Shown here piece after piece: positions 1 through 8,218 of a DNA stretch of 64,000 bases (position 1 is its first letter; the number at the start of each line of letters is the position of its first letter). The stretch lies in NCBI RefSeq assembly GCF_013177455.1, contig NZ_CP053660.1:1736001-1800000 (forward strand). The letters run 5' to 3'. Below the pieces are notes generated by a model. That model was not told the DNA's origin. It made no database searches and was given only the letters and a program-made list of their open reading frames with translations. The DNA comes from Nocardioides marmotae. Lineage in GTDB: Bacteria > Actinomycetota > Actinomycetes > Propionibacteriales > Nocardioidaceae. The translations under genes were made by a program, and so were the position numbers.

Positions 1-2
1 CC

Positions 3-281
3 GACGGCTTCGACCCCGAGACGGGCGAGTGGCTCGAGGGCTACGAGGAGCAGCGCGCGATCTGGGAGGACCAGTACGCCAAGGCCCACGCCCGCTGGGA
101 GGCCCACGTCAAGCAGCAGCAGGAGGCCGCCAAGGCCGAGGTCGAGGCCGGCGAGGCCACCTCGTACTCCAGCGGTGGCACGGACGAGTCCGAGGTCGCC
201 GAGGGTGGCACCGGCGGCGGCTCGCTCGCCTCTGACGAGGCGCTGCAGGCGCTCCGCGAGAAGCTCACCGGCGGCCAGTGA
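3..281 (+). CDS. rpsA: 30S ribosomal protein S1, C-terminal end (partial)
   Basis: The window opens inside this gene; only the last 92 codons are present. The visible part begins with GFDPETGEWLEG and a helical, Glu/Gln-rich stretch (EGYEEQRAIWEDQYAKAHARW) of the kind that follows the last S1 RNA-binding repeat in actinobacterial S1, then a low-complexity Gly/Ser/Glu linker and a conserved-looking end (LASDEALQALREKLTGG). S1 binds mRNA on the small ribosomal subunit. No S1 motif itself is in view, so the name rests on this tail and on coaE lying 2.7 kb downstream, a common actinobacterial neighbourhood. A strong hairpin follows the stop. Confidence 0.82.
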   Translation, partial: DGFDPETGEWLEGYEEQRAIWEDQYAKAHARWEAHVKQQQEAAKAEVEAGEATSYSSGGTDESEVAEGGTGGGSLASDEALQALREKLTGGQ

Positions 282-326
282 TCACTCGTTGATCCCTCTG
301 GTCCGCGGGTAGTTCCGCAACCGTTC

Positions 327-360
327 GAAGGCCCGGTCACCGCGAGGTGGCCGGGCCTTC
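327..360 (+). terminator. Intrinsic-type terminator after rpsA
   Basis: A 14-bp stem (GAAGGCCCGGTCAC with its partner at 347-360, one G-U pair) closes a 6-nt loop 45 bp after the rpsA stop. There is no long T-tract, which is usual in high-GC actinobacteria. Confidence 0.75.
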
Positions 361-381
361 GGCATTCCCGCCGCACATGAT

Positions 382-426
382 TCGGCGGCGGGTGGGTCGG
401 CGGCGGGTGGTTCAGCGGCGGGTGGG
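382..426. repeat. Three 15-bp tandem units
   Basis: Three consecutive copies of TCGGCGGCGGGTGGN (382-396, 397-411, 412-426), the third with one G-to-A change. The last copy overlaps the stop codon and final codons of the minus-strand small membrane protein gene, so copy-number change could alter its end. Confidence 0.7.
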
Positions 427-558
427 GGAGTGGAACCGCGGGTCCTCGACGTGGGAGGCGGGCGGACGGGACGGCCCGGAGCCGTCGTGACGGGTGCGGC
501 GGACGGTCTCGACGGCGAGCGCGGTCGCGACCAGCAGGAGCAGGATCAGTCCGGTCAT
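412..558 (-). CDS. Small single-span membrane protein (48 aa)
   Basis: ATG at 558 opens a 48-residue frame: an N-terminal hydrophobic helix (MTGLILLLLVATALAVE) followed by a basic, polar tail containing RPPASHVEDPRF. Short proteins with one helix and an RPP-SH-DPRF-like tail recur in Nocardioides-type genomes, but I know no function. It is divergent from the GlxA-type regulator, and an inverted repeat lies between the two start codons, so it may be controlled by that regulator. The frame is short and a larger frame on the same strand encloses it; the hydrophobic start and the tail are the reasons to believe it. Confidence 0.5.
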   Translation of the reverse strand: MTGLILLLLVATALAVETVRRTRHDGSGPSRPPASHVEDPRFHSPTRR

Positions 559-594
559 GGCAGAAACTCTGCTCTCGTCGCGATCCCGCCACGA

Positions 595-631
595 GTGGCA
601 GGGATGACATGGCCCGTTGATTTCCTGCCAC
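595..631. promoter_or_regulatory. Inverted repeat, candidate operator of the GlxA-type regulator
   Basis: GTGGCAGG at 595-602 and its exact complement CCTGCCAC at 624-631 flank a 21-bp spacer, midway between the divergent starts at 558 and 652. The TGGCA half-site and position suit binding by an AraC/GlxA-family dimer. It also argues for the GTG start at 652, because an ATG at 604 would put one arm inside the coding region. Confidence 0.45.
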
Positions 632-651
632 ATCGCGCGCAGACTCGTCGG

Positions 652-1596
652 GTGCGCAACGTGGTGGTCCTCGTCCAGGACGGTGCCGAGCCCTTCGGGC
701 TGGGGTCGATGTGCGAGGTGTGGGCAGAGCCGTACCACCCCGAGGACGACAACCCGGTCTTCGACTTCAAGGTCGCCGCCCCCCGACCCGGGCGGGTCCG
801 TGGCGCGTCCGGCTTCGACCTGCACGTCGAGCACGGCCTCGACGTGGTGGAGCAGGCCGACCTGGTGTGCGTGTGCCCCAAGCGTGACCACCTCGCGCCG
901 TCACCGGAGGTCGCTGCGGCCGTCGCCGCGGCGTACGAGCGCGGCGCGACGGTCTTCGCCCACTGCACCGCCGCCTTCGTCCTGGGCGAGGCCGGCCTGC
1001 TCGACGGCCGCCGGTGCACCACGCACTGGCGCCACGTCGCCGAGCTGGTCGAGCGGTTCCCGGCCGCCGAGGTCGACCCGGACGTGCTGTACGTCCACGA
1101 CGGGCGGGTGGTGACCGGCGCGGGGTCGGCGGCCGGGCTGGACGCGGCGCTGCACCTGCTGCGCGAGGAGTTCGGGGCGGCGACGGCGGCCTCGGCCGCG
1201 CGGCGGATGGTCGTCCCGCCGCACCGCGACGGCGGCCAGGCGCAGTTCATCGCCCACGCCGTGCCCGACTGCGACGCCGAGACGCTCGGCCCGCTGCTGA
1301 GCTGGATCCTGGAGAACCTCGCCGCCGACCTCGACGTCGAGTCCCTGGCCCGGCGCGCGCTGATGTCGCCGCGGACCTTCGCCCGGCGCTTCCGCGCCGA
1401 GACGGGCGCGACCCCGCACGCCTGGGTGACCCGGCAGCGGGTGCTGCGCGCCGAGCACCTGCTCGAGCGCACCGACCGGCCGGTGGAGTGGATCGCCGGC
1501 GAGGTCGGCTTCGCCAACGCGGCCACGCTGCGCCACCACTTCGCGCGCGTGCGGGGCGTCAGCCCCCAGGCCTACCGGCGCCAGTTCGCCTGCTGA
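652..1596 (+). CDS. GlxA family transcriptional regulator (DJ-1/PfpI plus AraC HTH)
   Basis: 314 residues with the two-domain build of the GlxA family. Residues 1-170 form a DJ-1/PfpI amidotransferase-like sensor, with the nucleophile-elbow sequence HCTAAFVLGEAGLL near 104 and GRRCTTHW just after. Residues ~215-312 form an AraC-type double HTH (SLARRALMSPRTFARRF, then VEWIAGEVGFANAATLRHHF). These proteins bind DNA and usually control a neighbouring or divergent gene; the ligand is unknown here. The GTG at 652 fits the family length; ATG 604 would add 16 residues and cover an operator-like repeat. Its stop is 9 bp from the stop of the convergent acyl-CoA ligase. Confidence 0.85.
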   Translation: MRNVVVLVQDGAEPFGLGSMCEVWAEPYHPEDDNPVFDFKVAAPRPGRVRGASGFDLHVEHGLDVVEQADLVCVCPKRDHLAPSPEVAAAVAAAYERGATVFAHCTAAFVLGEAGLLDGRRCTTHWRHVAELVERFPAAEVDPDVLYVHDGRVVTGAGSAAGLDAALHLLREEFGAATAASAARRMVVPPHRDGGQAQFIAHAVPDCDAETLGPLLSWILENLAADLDVESLARRALMSPRTFARRFRAETGATPHAWVTRQRVLRAEHLLERTDRPVEWIAGEVGFANAATLRHHFARVRGVSPQAYRRQFAC

Positions 1597-1605
1597 GGGC
1601 GCCCC

Positions 1606-2853
1606 TCACCGGGGCAGCCGGGCGCGCAGCACCTTCCCGGTCAGGGTGCGGGGGAGCTCCTCGAGGAAGGACCAGGTCTTCGGCCGCTTCGGCGGCGCCA
1701 GCCGCTCGCGGACGTACGTCGCCAGGTCGGCCTCGGCCGCGGTCCCGACCACCGCGGCGCACACCCGCTGGCCCCACTGCTCGTCGGGCACGCCGTACAC
1801 CGCGACGTCCTCGACCCCCGGGTGCTCGCGCAGGGTCTGCTCCACCTCGAGCGGGTAGACGTTGACCCCGCCGCTGATCACCAGGTCCTCCCGGCGACCG
1901 TCGAGGAAGAGGTAGCCGTCGTCGTCGAGGCGGCCGAGGTCGCCGACGGTGAACTCCGTGCCCTGCCAGGCGGCCGCGGTCTTCTCGGGTGCGCCGTAGT
2001 AGGTGAACCGGGCGAAGTCGGGCACGGCGCACCAGATCGTGCCGTCCTCGGCGACGCGCAGCCGCCGGCCGGGGCGGGCCCGCCCGACGGTGCCGGGCCG
2101 CTCGAGCCACTCCTCGCTGCGGCAGGCGGTGAACTGACCCTCGGTCGAGCCGTAGAACTCCCATGTCGACCCCGCGGGGAACGCCTCGACCAGGCGCCGC
2201 TTGACCGCATCGGGGCAGGGCGCGCCCGCGTGGGCGACGAGCCGGAAGCAGGAGAGGTCCGGCCACCCCTCGGCGTCCCAGTGCGCGAAGAGCCGCTGGA
2301 GGTGGGTCGGCACGCAGAACATCGTGGTGGGCCGCTCGGCCACGATCGCCGCGGTGACCCGGGCGGGATCGAACGGGCCTGGCACGACCACCCGGCCGCC
2401 GGCCAGCGCCGTGCCCATCGCGAAGCGCAGGGGCGCTGAGTGGTAGAGCGGGCTGAGCACCAGGTTCACGTCGTCGGCGGCGAAGCCCCACAGGTCGCGC
2501 TCCTCCGCGACGAGCGCCCGGGCGTCGTCCTCGCCGAGCAGGCCGCTGAAGACCCCCTTCGGGGTGCCGGTGGTGCCGCTGGTGACGTGCATCGGCCGGC
2601 CCCGCGGCAGCCTGCGACGGCAGCCCGGGTCGACCAGGGCCGCCAGCGTCGCCTCGTCCTCGACGACCAGCGTGGGGTCGAGCCCGGCGAGGACGCGATC
2701 GCGCTCGTGGGGCGTCAGGCGCGGGTCGAGCGGGATGGGGAAGACCCCGCGGGCGAGCAGCGAGAGCACCGCGTCGAGGTACGTCGTCGAGCCGGGCACC
2801 AGGAGGGCGACCCGGTCGCCGGTCGCGAGCTGGGGGCGGGCCGGGGAGGTCAC
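1606..2853 (-). CDS. Acyl-CoA synthetase / AMP-dependent ligase (ANL superfamily)
   Basis: 415 residues, shorter than the usual 500-550 because the N-terminal lobe is trimmed, yet all core motifs are present: P-loop TSGTTGTPKG at 91-100, YGSTEG at 234-239, VGDLGRLDDDGY near 303, hinge GRREDLVISGG near 319-329, and the catalytic lysine in TLTGK near 407. It should activate a carboxylic acid to the acyl-AMP and then the CoA thioester in the cytoplasm; the substrate cannot be read from sequence. GTG start at 2853, six bases after a TACGCT hexamer, suggests a leaderless mRNA. Confidence 0.83.
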   Translation of the reverse strand: MTSPARPQLATGDRVALLVPGSTTYLDAVLSLLARGVFPIPLDPRLTPHERDRVLAGLDPTLVVEDEATLAALVDPGCRRRLPRGRPMHVTSGTTGTPKGVFSGLLGEDDARALVAEERDLWGFAADDVNLVLSPLYHSAPLRFAMGTALAGGRVVVPGPFDPARVTAAIVAERPTTMFCVPTHLQRLFAHWDAEGWPDLSCFRLVAHAGAPCPDAVKRRLVEAFPAGSTWEFYGSTEGQFTACRSEEWLERPGTVGRARPGRRLRVAEDGTIWCAVPDFARFTYYGAPEKTAAAWQGTEFTVGDLGRLDDDGYLFLDGRREDLVISGGVNVYPLEVEQTLREHPGVEDVAVYGVPDEQWGQRVCAAVVGTAAEADLATYVRERLAPPKRPKTWSFLEELPRTLTGKVLRARLPR

Positions 2854-2859
2854 CGCGGC

Positions 2860-2865
2860 AGCGTA
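2860..2865 (-). promoter_or_regulatory. -10 hexamer of a leaderless promoter (acyl-CoA ligase)
   Basis: On the minus strand TACGCT lies 6 nt before the GTG at 2853, the spacing at which transcription would begin at or next to the start codon. No Shine-Dalgarno sequence is present. Confidence 0.5.
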
Positions 2866-2941
2866 GTGAGCGGCGGGTGACCTGGGTCCACCGACCGCCG
2901 CGGGGTGCTCGGCCGGTTCGGGAGCGCCCGGCCCGGTGACG

Positions 2942-2947
2942 TACGTT
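2942..2947 (+). promoter_or_regulatory. -10 hexamer of a leaderless promoter (coaE)
   Basis: TACGTT is followed by exactly 7 nt and then the coaE ATG at 2955. It supports ATG 2955 over the in-frame TTG at 2946, which would overlap the hexamer. Confidence 0.5.
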
Positions 2948-2954
2948 GGCGCCC

Positions 2955-3548
2955 ATGCGCGTGGGACTCACCGGCGGCATCGCGTCGGGCAAGAGCACGG
3001 TGTCGGCGATCCTCAGCGAGCTCGGCGCCGTCGTCATCGACGGCGACGCCCTGGCCCGCGAGGTGGTCGAGCGGGGGACGCCCGGCCTCCAGCGGGTCGT
3101 GGAGGCCTTCGGGTCCGGGATCCTCACCGCGGAGGGCGACCTGGACCGCCCCGCGCTCGGCGCGATCGTCTTCGCCGACGAGGCCCGCCGCAAGGAGCTC
3201 GAGTCGATCGTGCACCCGCTGGTCTTCGAGCGGATCGTCGAGCTCGAGGGCTCCGCCGACCCCGACGCCCTCGTCGTCCACGACATCCCGCTGCTCGCCG
3301 AGTCCGGCCGCGCGCCGACCTTCGACGCCGTCCTGGTCGTCGACGTGCCGGTCGAGACGCAGGTGCAGCGGATGCTCGAGCTGCGCGGCATGACCCGCGA
3401 GGACGCCGAGGCCCGGGTGCGGGCCCAGGCGACCCGCGAGCAGCGGCTGGCGATCGCCACCCACGTCATCGACAACACCGGCACCCTGGAGGACCTGCGC
3501 CGCCGCGTGCTGGAGGTCCACGCCGAGCTCGTCGGGGGAGCCGCGTGA
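2955..3548 (+). CDS. coaE: Dephospho-CoA kinase
   Basis: 197 residues. The protein opens with [14 protein letters not shown], the family's P-loop (residues 7-14), followed by the dephospho-CoA binding segment [16 protein letters not shown] and the LID-side [11 protein letters not shown]. It phosphorylates the 3'-hydroxyl of dephospho-CoA, the last step of CoA synthesis, in the cytoplasm. Some actinobacterial CoaE proteins carry a UPF0157 extension; this one does not. Its stop overlaps the start of the GH3 lipoprotein gene by 4 nt (GTGA), so the two are probably co-transcribed and translationally coupled. Confidence 0.93.
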   Translation: MRVGLTGGIASGKSTVSAILSELGAVVIDGDALAREVVERGTPGLQRVVEAFGSGILTAEGDLDRPALGAIVFADEARRKELESIVHPLVFERIVELEGSADPDALVVHDIPLLAESGRAPTFDAVLVVDVPVETQVQRMLELRGMTREDAEARVRAQATREQRLAIATHVIDNTGTLEDLRRRVLEVHAELVGGAA

Positions 3549-4828
3549 GGCGCGCCCTGCCCGCCCTCGGCCTGGCCGCCGTGCTCACCCTCGGCGCCTG
3601 CTCGGGCGCGGGCGACGGCGCGCAGCAGGGCTCGGCCGGCGCCGGGTCCGGCGCCTCCTCCTCCGCGACCGCGTCGAGCGCGCCCGCCGACCCCGACGCG
3701 CCCACCGGCTGGGGCCCCACGGAGGGCGAGCTGGCGCAGGCCCGCGCACTGGTCGCGGACTGGGACGCCGCCCGGCTGGCCGGGCAGGTCATCGTCGGCC
3801 GCTTCCAGGGCCACGACGCCCAGGAGGCCGCCGCGATGGTGCGCGACCTGCACCTCTCCGGCCTGTGCGTGACCTCCGGCAACGTCGTCGACGCCGAGCA
3901 GGTCCGCGCGCTCAACGCCGCGGTCTCCGAGGCGGTCGCCGCCGACGGCCGCACCTTCCCCGCGATCCTCGGCGTGGACCAGGAGGGCGGGTCGGTCAGC
4001 CACCTGCGCGGGATCGCCACGGAGTTCCCCTCCTTCGCCCACGCAGGCCCCGCGGTCGAGCAGGGCCCGGCCGGCCGCGAGGTCGTACGCCGTGCGGCCG
4101 AGACCACCGGGCTGGAGCTGCGCGACCTCGGGTTCACCTGGGTCTTCGCGCCCGTGGCCGACGTGACCGTCGGCGCGGCCGACCCGACGATCGGCACCCG
4201 CTCGCCCTCGACCGACCCCGCGCTCGCCTCCGCCGCGGTCCAGGAGGCCGTCGCCGGCTTCAACGCGGCCGGGATCGTCTCGACGACCAAGCACTTCCCC
4301 GGCCACGGGTCGGTGACCGCGGACAGCCACGAGTCGCTGCCGGTGCTGGGGCGCACCGCCGAGGAGCTGGCGACGACCGACCTGCCGCCGTTCGAGGCGG
4401 CCGTCGAGGCGCAGGCGCCGGCGGTGATGATCGGCCACCTCGACGTCGAGGCGATCGACCCGGGCGTGCCGTCGAGCCTCTCCGCGCCGGTCTATGACTT
4501 CCTGCGCGAGGACGTCGGGTTCGCCGGCGTCACGATCACCGACTCCCTCGGCATGGGCGCCGTCATGGGCCGCGAGAAGCCGGCCGTCACCGCGCTCAAC
4601 GCCGGCGCCGACCTGCTGCTCATGCCGCCCGACACCCGCCACACCCACGCGGTCGTCACCGAGGCGATCGAGACCGGCGAGGTCACCCGCGAGCGGGCCG
4701 AGGAGGCCGCCGCCATGGTCGTCGCGCTCCAGCTGTGGCAGCAGCGGGTCGCGGACGAGGTCGAGGTGCCTGGAGATGTCGTCGAGCTCGCGGGAGAGGC
4801 CTCCCGCGAGCTCGACGCGATGTACTGA
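3545..4828 (+). CDS. Glycoside hydrolase family 3 lipoprotein (beta-N-acetylhexosaminidase-like)
   Basis: 427 residues from a GTG that overlaps the coaE stop. A signal peptide ends in a lipobox (LTLGAC, Cys19), followed by a Gly/Ser/Ala linker and a GH3 N-terminal barrel. Visible NagZ-type features are [21 protein letters not shown] (about 249-255) with DSH eleven residues on (the histidine loop that serves as acid/base in NagZ), and TDSLGMGAV near 332 carrying the nucleophile Asp. It is likely anchored outside the membrane and acts on cell-wall amino sugars. A paralogue lies at 31772-33517; both share a GWGPT motif just before the barrel. Confidence 0.85.
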   Translation: MRRALPALGLAAVLTLGACSGAGDGAQQGSAGAGSGASSSATASSAPADPDAPTGWGPTEGELAQARALVADWDAARLAGQVIVGRFQGHDAQEAAAMVRDLHLSGLCVTSGNVVDAEQVRALNAAVSEAVAADGRTFPAILGVDQEGGSVSHLRGIATEFPSFAHAGPAVEQGPAGREVVRRAAETTGLELRDLGFTWVFAPVADVTVGAADPTIGTRSPSTDPALASAAVQEAVAGFNAAGIVSTTKHFPGHGSVTADSHESLPVLGRTAEELATTDLPPFEAAVEAQAPAVMIGHLDVEAIDPGVPSSLSAPVYDFLREDVGFAGVTITDSLGMGAVMGREKPAVTALNAGADLLLMPPDTRHTHAVVTEAIETGEVTRERAEEAAAMVVALQLWQQRVADEVEVPGDVVELAGEASRELDAMY

Positions 4829-4856
4829 GGTGGACTAGACGGAGGAGCGGTCGCCG

Positions 4857-5813
4857 TCAGGCGGCCAGGTCCGGGTCGGCGATCCGGCGCAGCTTCTGCA
4901 GCGCCTCCCGCTCGAGCTGGCGGACCCGCTCGGCGGAGATCCCGTGCTTGGCGCCGATGTCGGCCAGCTTGTGCTGGCGGCCGTCGGTGAGCCCGTAGCG
5001 GGAGCGGATGATGTCGGCGGCCCGGTCGTCGAGGTGACCGACCAGGCTGTTGAGCCGGTCGCGGGACTCGGTGTCCAGCACCGTCAGGTCCGGCCCCGGG
5101 GCGGTCTCCTGGGCCATCAGGTCGCCCAGCGAGGTGTCGCCGTCGTCGTCGACGGGGGAGTCGAGGCTGACGTGCTCGCGGCCCCACGACATCAGGTCCA
5201 GCACGCGGTCGACGTCCATGCCGAGCTCCGTGGCGATCTCGTGCGGCTCGGGGTCGCGGCCCAGCTGGCGCTCCAGGGTGCGGCGCGCGCCGCCGACCTG
5301 GTTGAGCTCCTCGACCACGTGGACGGGGAGTCGGACGACCCGGGCCTGCTGGGCGATGCCACGGGTGATCGCCTGGCGCACCCACCAGGTGGCGTAGGTG
5401 GAGAACTTGTAGCCCTTGGTGTAGTCGAACTTCTCGACCGCGCGGATCAGGCCGGTGTTGCCCTCCTGGATCAGGTCGAGCATCGGCATCTGCGCGCGGC
5501 CGTACTTGCGGGCGATCGAGACGACGAGACGGAGGTTGGCGGTGATGAACTGGTCGACGGCCTTGCGGCCCTCCTCCGCGAGCCACTCCAGCTCCTCGCG
5601 GGAGGCCGTCATCGGGGCCCCGCCCTTGCGGCGCCCCACGCGGCCCTCGGCGAGCAGGTGCTCGGCGTACAGGCCGGCCTCGATGGTCTTGGAGAGCTCG
5701 ACCTCGGCGGCGGCGTCCAGCAAGGCGTTGCGGGCGATCTCGTCCAGGTAGAGACCGACGCTGTCGCGCCCCTCGATCTCACGTGCCCCGGACTGTGCGG
5801 TGCGTGTCGCCAT
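4857..5813 (-). CDS. Group 2 RNA polymerase sigma factor (SigB/HrdB-like)
   Basis: 318 residues without the long acidic/basic N-terminus of a principal sigma. Region 1.2 (DSVGLYLDEIARNALL), region 2 ([49 protein letters not shown]), region 3 and region 4 (ADIGAKHGISAERVRQLEREALQKLR) are intact, so it should recognise promoters similar to those of the housekeeping factor. A GGAGG motif precedes the ATG. The 190 bp upstream contain GTTT and GGGACA boxes 15 bp apart, loosely like a stress-sigma promoter, but this is weak. SigB-type in mycobacteria is the nearest functional analogue I would infer. Confidence 0.87.
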   Translation of the reverse strand: MATRTAQSGAREIEGRDSVGLYLDEIARNALLDAAAEVELSKTIEAGLYAEHLLAEGRVGRRKGGAPMTASREELEWLAEEGRKAVDQFITANLRLVVSIARKYGRAQMPMLDLIQEGNTGLIRAVEKFDYTKGYKFSTYATWWVRQAITRGIAQQARVVRLPVHVVEELNQVGGARRTLERQLGRDPEPHEIATELGMDVDRVLDLMSWGREHVSLDSPVDDDGDTSLGDLMAQETAPGPDLTVLDTESRDRLNSLVGHLDDRAADIIRSRYGLTDGRQHKLADIGAKHGISAERVRQLEREALQKLRRIADPDLAA

Positions 5814-6006
5814 GTGATGCCTCCCTCACTGTGAGGGCCTGCCGGGCACCTCACGCCGTCTACAACGCACCCGGTGTCCCGGCGATTCCCGGGGCAAACC
5901 TGAGTGCTCTCACCGAGGAGGACGAGTGAGAAACGCCTGGAGTTGCAGGGGTTTCCTACTCTTAGGCACTTCTCAGGACACGCTCTCCTCGCGAGGTGTT
6001 CGACGC

Positions 6007-6034
6007 CGCGGCCCGGACGGATGCCCGGGCCGCG
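6007..6034 (-). terminator. Terminator hairpin after ptrB
   Basis: A perfect 10-bp stem, CGCGGCCCGG and its complement at 6025-6034, with an 8-nt loop, sits 12 bp beyond the ptrB stop. It lies between the divergent upstream region of the sigma factor and the end of ptrB. Confidence 0.65.
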
Positions 6035-6046
6035 AAGAGGCACGGG

Positions 6047-8194
6047 TCAGCGGTCGGCCAGGCCCATCCGGTCGAGCATCCAGGCAAGGCTGAAGGCCCG
6101 GTCGTGCCAGGCCTTGTAGCGCCCGGAGACGCCGCCGTGGCCGGCCGACATCTCGGTGCGCAGCAGCACGTCGGCCTCCGGCTCGGCCGCGCGGATCCGG
6201 GCCACCCACTTGGCCGGCTCGACGTAGAGCACGCGGGTGTCGTGGAGGGAGGTCTCGGCCAGGATCGGCGGGTAGCCGCGGGCCGCGACGTTGTCGTACG
6301 GCGCGTAGGAGGCCATGTAGGCGTAGACCTCCGGGTCGGCCTCGGGGTTGCCCCACTCGTCGTACTCGGTGACGGTCAGCGGGAGCGTCGCGTCGAGCAT
6401 CGTGGTCAGCGCGTCGACGAACGGGACGCCCGCGACGATCCCGGCGAACATCTCCGGCGCCTGGTTGGCGACCGCGCCCATGAGCAGCCCGCCGGCGCTC
6501 CCGCCCTCGGCGACCAGCGTCTCCGGGGTCGTCCAGCCGCGGTCGACGAGGTGGCGGGCGCAGGCGACGAAGTCGGAGAAGGTGTTCTGCTTGCGCATCA
6601 GCTTGCCGTCGTCGTACCAGCGCCGGCCCATCTCGCCGCCGCCGCGCACGTGGGCGATGGCGAAGGCCGCACCCCGGTCGAGCAGGGAGAGCCGCGCGAT
6701 GGAGAAGTAGGGGTCGATCGAGGCCTCGTAGGCGCCGTAGCCGTAGAGGAGGGTCGGGACCGGCGCGGTGCCCATCGTGGCGTCCTCGCGGGCGTCGCGG
6801 CGGCAGACGATGGAGATCGGGATCCGCTCGCCGTCCTCCGCGGTGGCCCAGAGCCGGTGCTCCTGGTAGTCGGCGGGGTCGTAGCCGCCGAGCACCGGCG
6901 CCTGCTTGAGCAGGGTCAGCTCGCGGGTGCGCACGTCGTAGTCGTAGACCGAGGACGGCACCACCATCGTGGTCCAGCCGATCCGGACGGTGGGCTGGTG
7001 GAAGCCGGGGTTGCCGCCGGAGCCGACGGTGTAGAGCGGCCTGTCGAACTCCACGAGGTAGTCCTCGCCCGGGCCGTCCTCGCCGAGCTCGATGATCCGC
7101 AGCTGGGTCAGGCCGTTGCTGCGCTGGTGGACCACGAGGTGGCCGGCGAAGGCGTCGACGTCCTCGAGGCGGACGGCGGGGTCGTGCGGCACCAGCGGGA
7201 CGAGGTCGGCGATCGGGGTCGGGGCGACCGGGGCGAGGCCGATCTCGAAGTCCGGCCCGGCCGCGTTGTGCAGCACCAGGAAGCGGTCCTCGCCGGCGAT
7301 GACGGCATGGTCGAGGGTGTACTCGACGCCCTCGACCCGCTCGGCGAAGACCTGGAGGCCGAGCTCGGGGTGGTCGGCGTCGAGGTAGCGGTACTCCGAG
7401 GTGACCTTGGAGCCGGCGGCCACGACGATGAACCGGTCCGAGCGGGTGCGGCCCACGCCGACCCAGAACCGGCCGTCGGTCTCGTGGTGGACGAGCTCGT
7501 CGTCGGCCTGGGTGGTGCCGAGCCGGTGGCGCCAGATCTTGTCGGCGCGCCAGGAGTCGTCGATGGTCGTGTAGTAGAGGTGCTCCCCGGCGCGGTCCCA
7601 GGTGGCGCCGCCGATCACGCCGGTGATCTCGTCGGGCAGCAGCTCGCCGGTGGTGAGGTCCTTGACCCGGACGGTGTAGCGCTCGTCGCCCACGGTGTCG
7701 GTGGAGTAGGCCAGCAGGTTCCCGTCGGGGCTGACCGCCGACCCGCCCAGGGAGAAGAACTCGTGCCCCTCGGCCAGCTCGTCGAGGTCGAGCAGCACCT
7801 GCTCGCCGGGCAGCGCCGGCTCGTCGGGGGCGCAGTCCTCCGCGGGCGTCGGCGGGGTCCAGTCGTCGGGGTCGGTCACCGGGACGCGGCAGGTGGCGCC
7901 GTACTCCTTGCCGGCGAAGGTGCGCCCGTAGTACCAGTGCCCGCGGTTGCGGGTCGGGACCGACAGGTCGGTCTCGCGGGTGCGCGCCTTGATCTCCTCG
8001 AAGATCGTGGCGCGCAGGTCGGCGAGGTGCGCGGTGCGCTCCTGGGTGTAGGCGTTCTCGGCCTCGAGGTGCGCGAGGACCTCGGGGGAGTCCTTGTCGC
8101 GCAGCCACTCGTAGTCGTCGACGCGGGTGAGCCCGTGGATCTCTCGGCTGGTCGGGCGGCGGGCGGCGACGGGTGGGACGACGGGGGGGTGCAT
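6047..8194 (-). CDS. ptrB: Oligopeptidase B (S9A serine peptidase)
   Basis: 715 residues, normal for the family. The N-terminus (HGLTRVDDYEWLRDKDSPEVLAHL) and the beta-propeller half match oligopeptidase B. The C-terminal alpha/beta-hydrolase half shows the catalytic serine in GGSAGG (about 565) and the histidine in SAGHGG (about 686), with YGYGAYE and HVRGGGEMGRRWY between. It cleaves short peptides after basic residues in the cytoplasm. ATG 8194 is 7 nt after a TAGCGT on the minus strand, and its start is only 24 bp from that of the divergent pxpA. Confidence 0.9.
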   Translation of the reverse strand: MHPPVVPPVAARRPTSREIHGLTRVDDYEWLRDKDSPEVLAHLEAENAYTQERTAHLADLRATIFEEIKARTRETDLSVPTRNRGHWYYGRTFAGKEYGATCRVPVTDPDDWTPPTPAEDCAPDEPALPGEQVLLDLDELAEGHEFFSLGGSAVSPDGNLLAYSTDTVGDERYTVRVKDLTTGELLPDEITGVIGGATWDRAGEHLYYTTIDDSWRADKIWRHRLGTTQADDELVHHETDGRFWVGVGRTRSDRFIVVAAGSKVTSEYRYLDADHPELGLQVFAERVEGVEYTLDHAVIAGEDRFLVLHNAAGPDFEIGLAPVAPTPIADLVPLVPHDPAVRLEDVDAFAGHLVVHQRSNGLTQLRIIELGEDGPGEDYLVEFDRPLYTVGSGGNPGFHQPTVRIGWTTMVVPSSVYDYDVRTRELTLLKQAPVLGGYDPADYQEHRLWATAEDGERIPISIVCRRDAREDATMGTAPVPTLLYGYGAYEASIDPYFSIARLSLLDRGAAFAIAHVRGGGEMGRRWYDDGKLMRKQNTFSDFVACARHLVDRGWTTPETLVAEGGSAGGLLMGAVANQAPEMFAGIVAGVPFVDALTTMLDATLPLTVTEYDEWGNPEADPEVYAYMASYAPYDNVAARGYPPILAETSLHDTRVLYVEPAKWVARIRAAEPEADVLLRTEMSAGHGGVSGRYKAWHDRAFSLAWMLDRMGLADR

Positions 8195-8201
8195 GCCGGC
8201 A

Positions 8202-8211
8202 ACGCTAGCGT
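8202..8211. promoter_or_regulatory. Palindromic bidirectional -10 for ptrB and pxpA
   Basis: ACGCTAGCGT reads the same on both strands and contains TAGCGT in each direction. Each hexamer is exactly 7 nt from its start codon: ATG 8194 on the minus strand, GTG 8219 on the plus strand. The 24-bp spacer thus holds two overlapping leaderless -10 elements and nothing else. Confidence 0.6.
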
Positions 8212-8218
8212 CGGGCCC

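Noticed and set aside
5814..6006. Stress-sigma promoter (GTTT, 15 bp, GGGACA) before the group 2 sigma gene
   Set aside because: The second box differs from the known GGGTAT-type consensus, and such matches are frequent in this composition.
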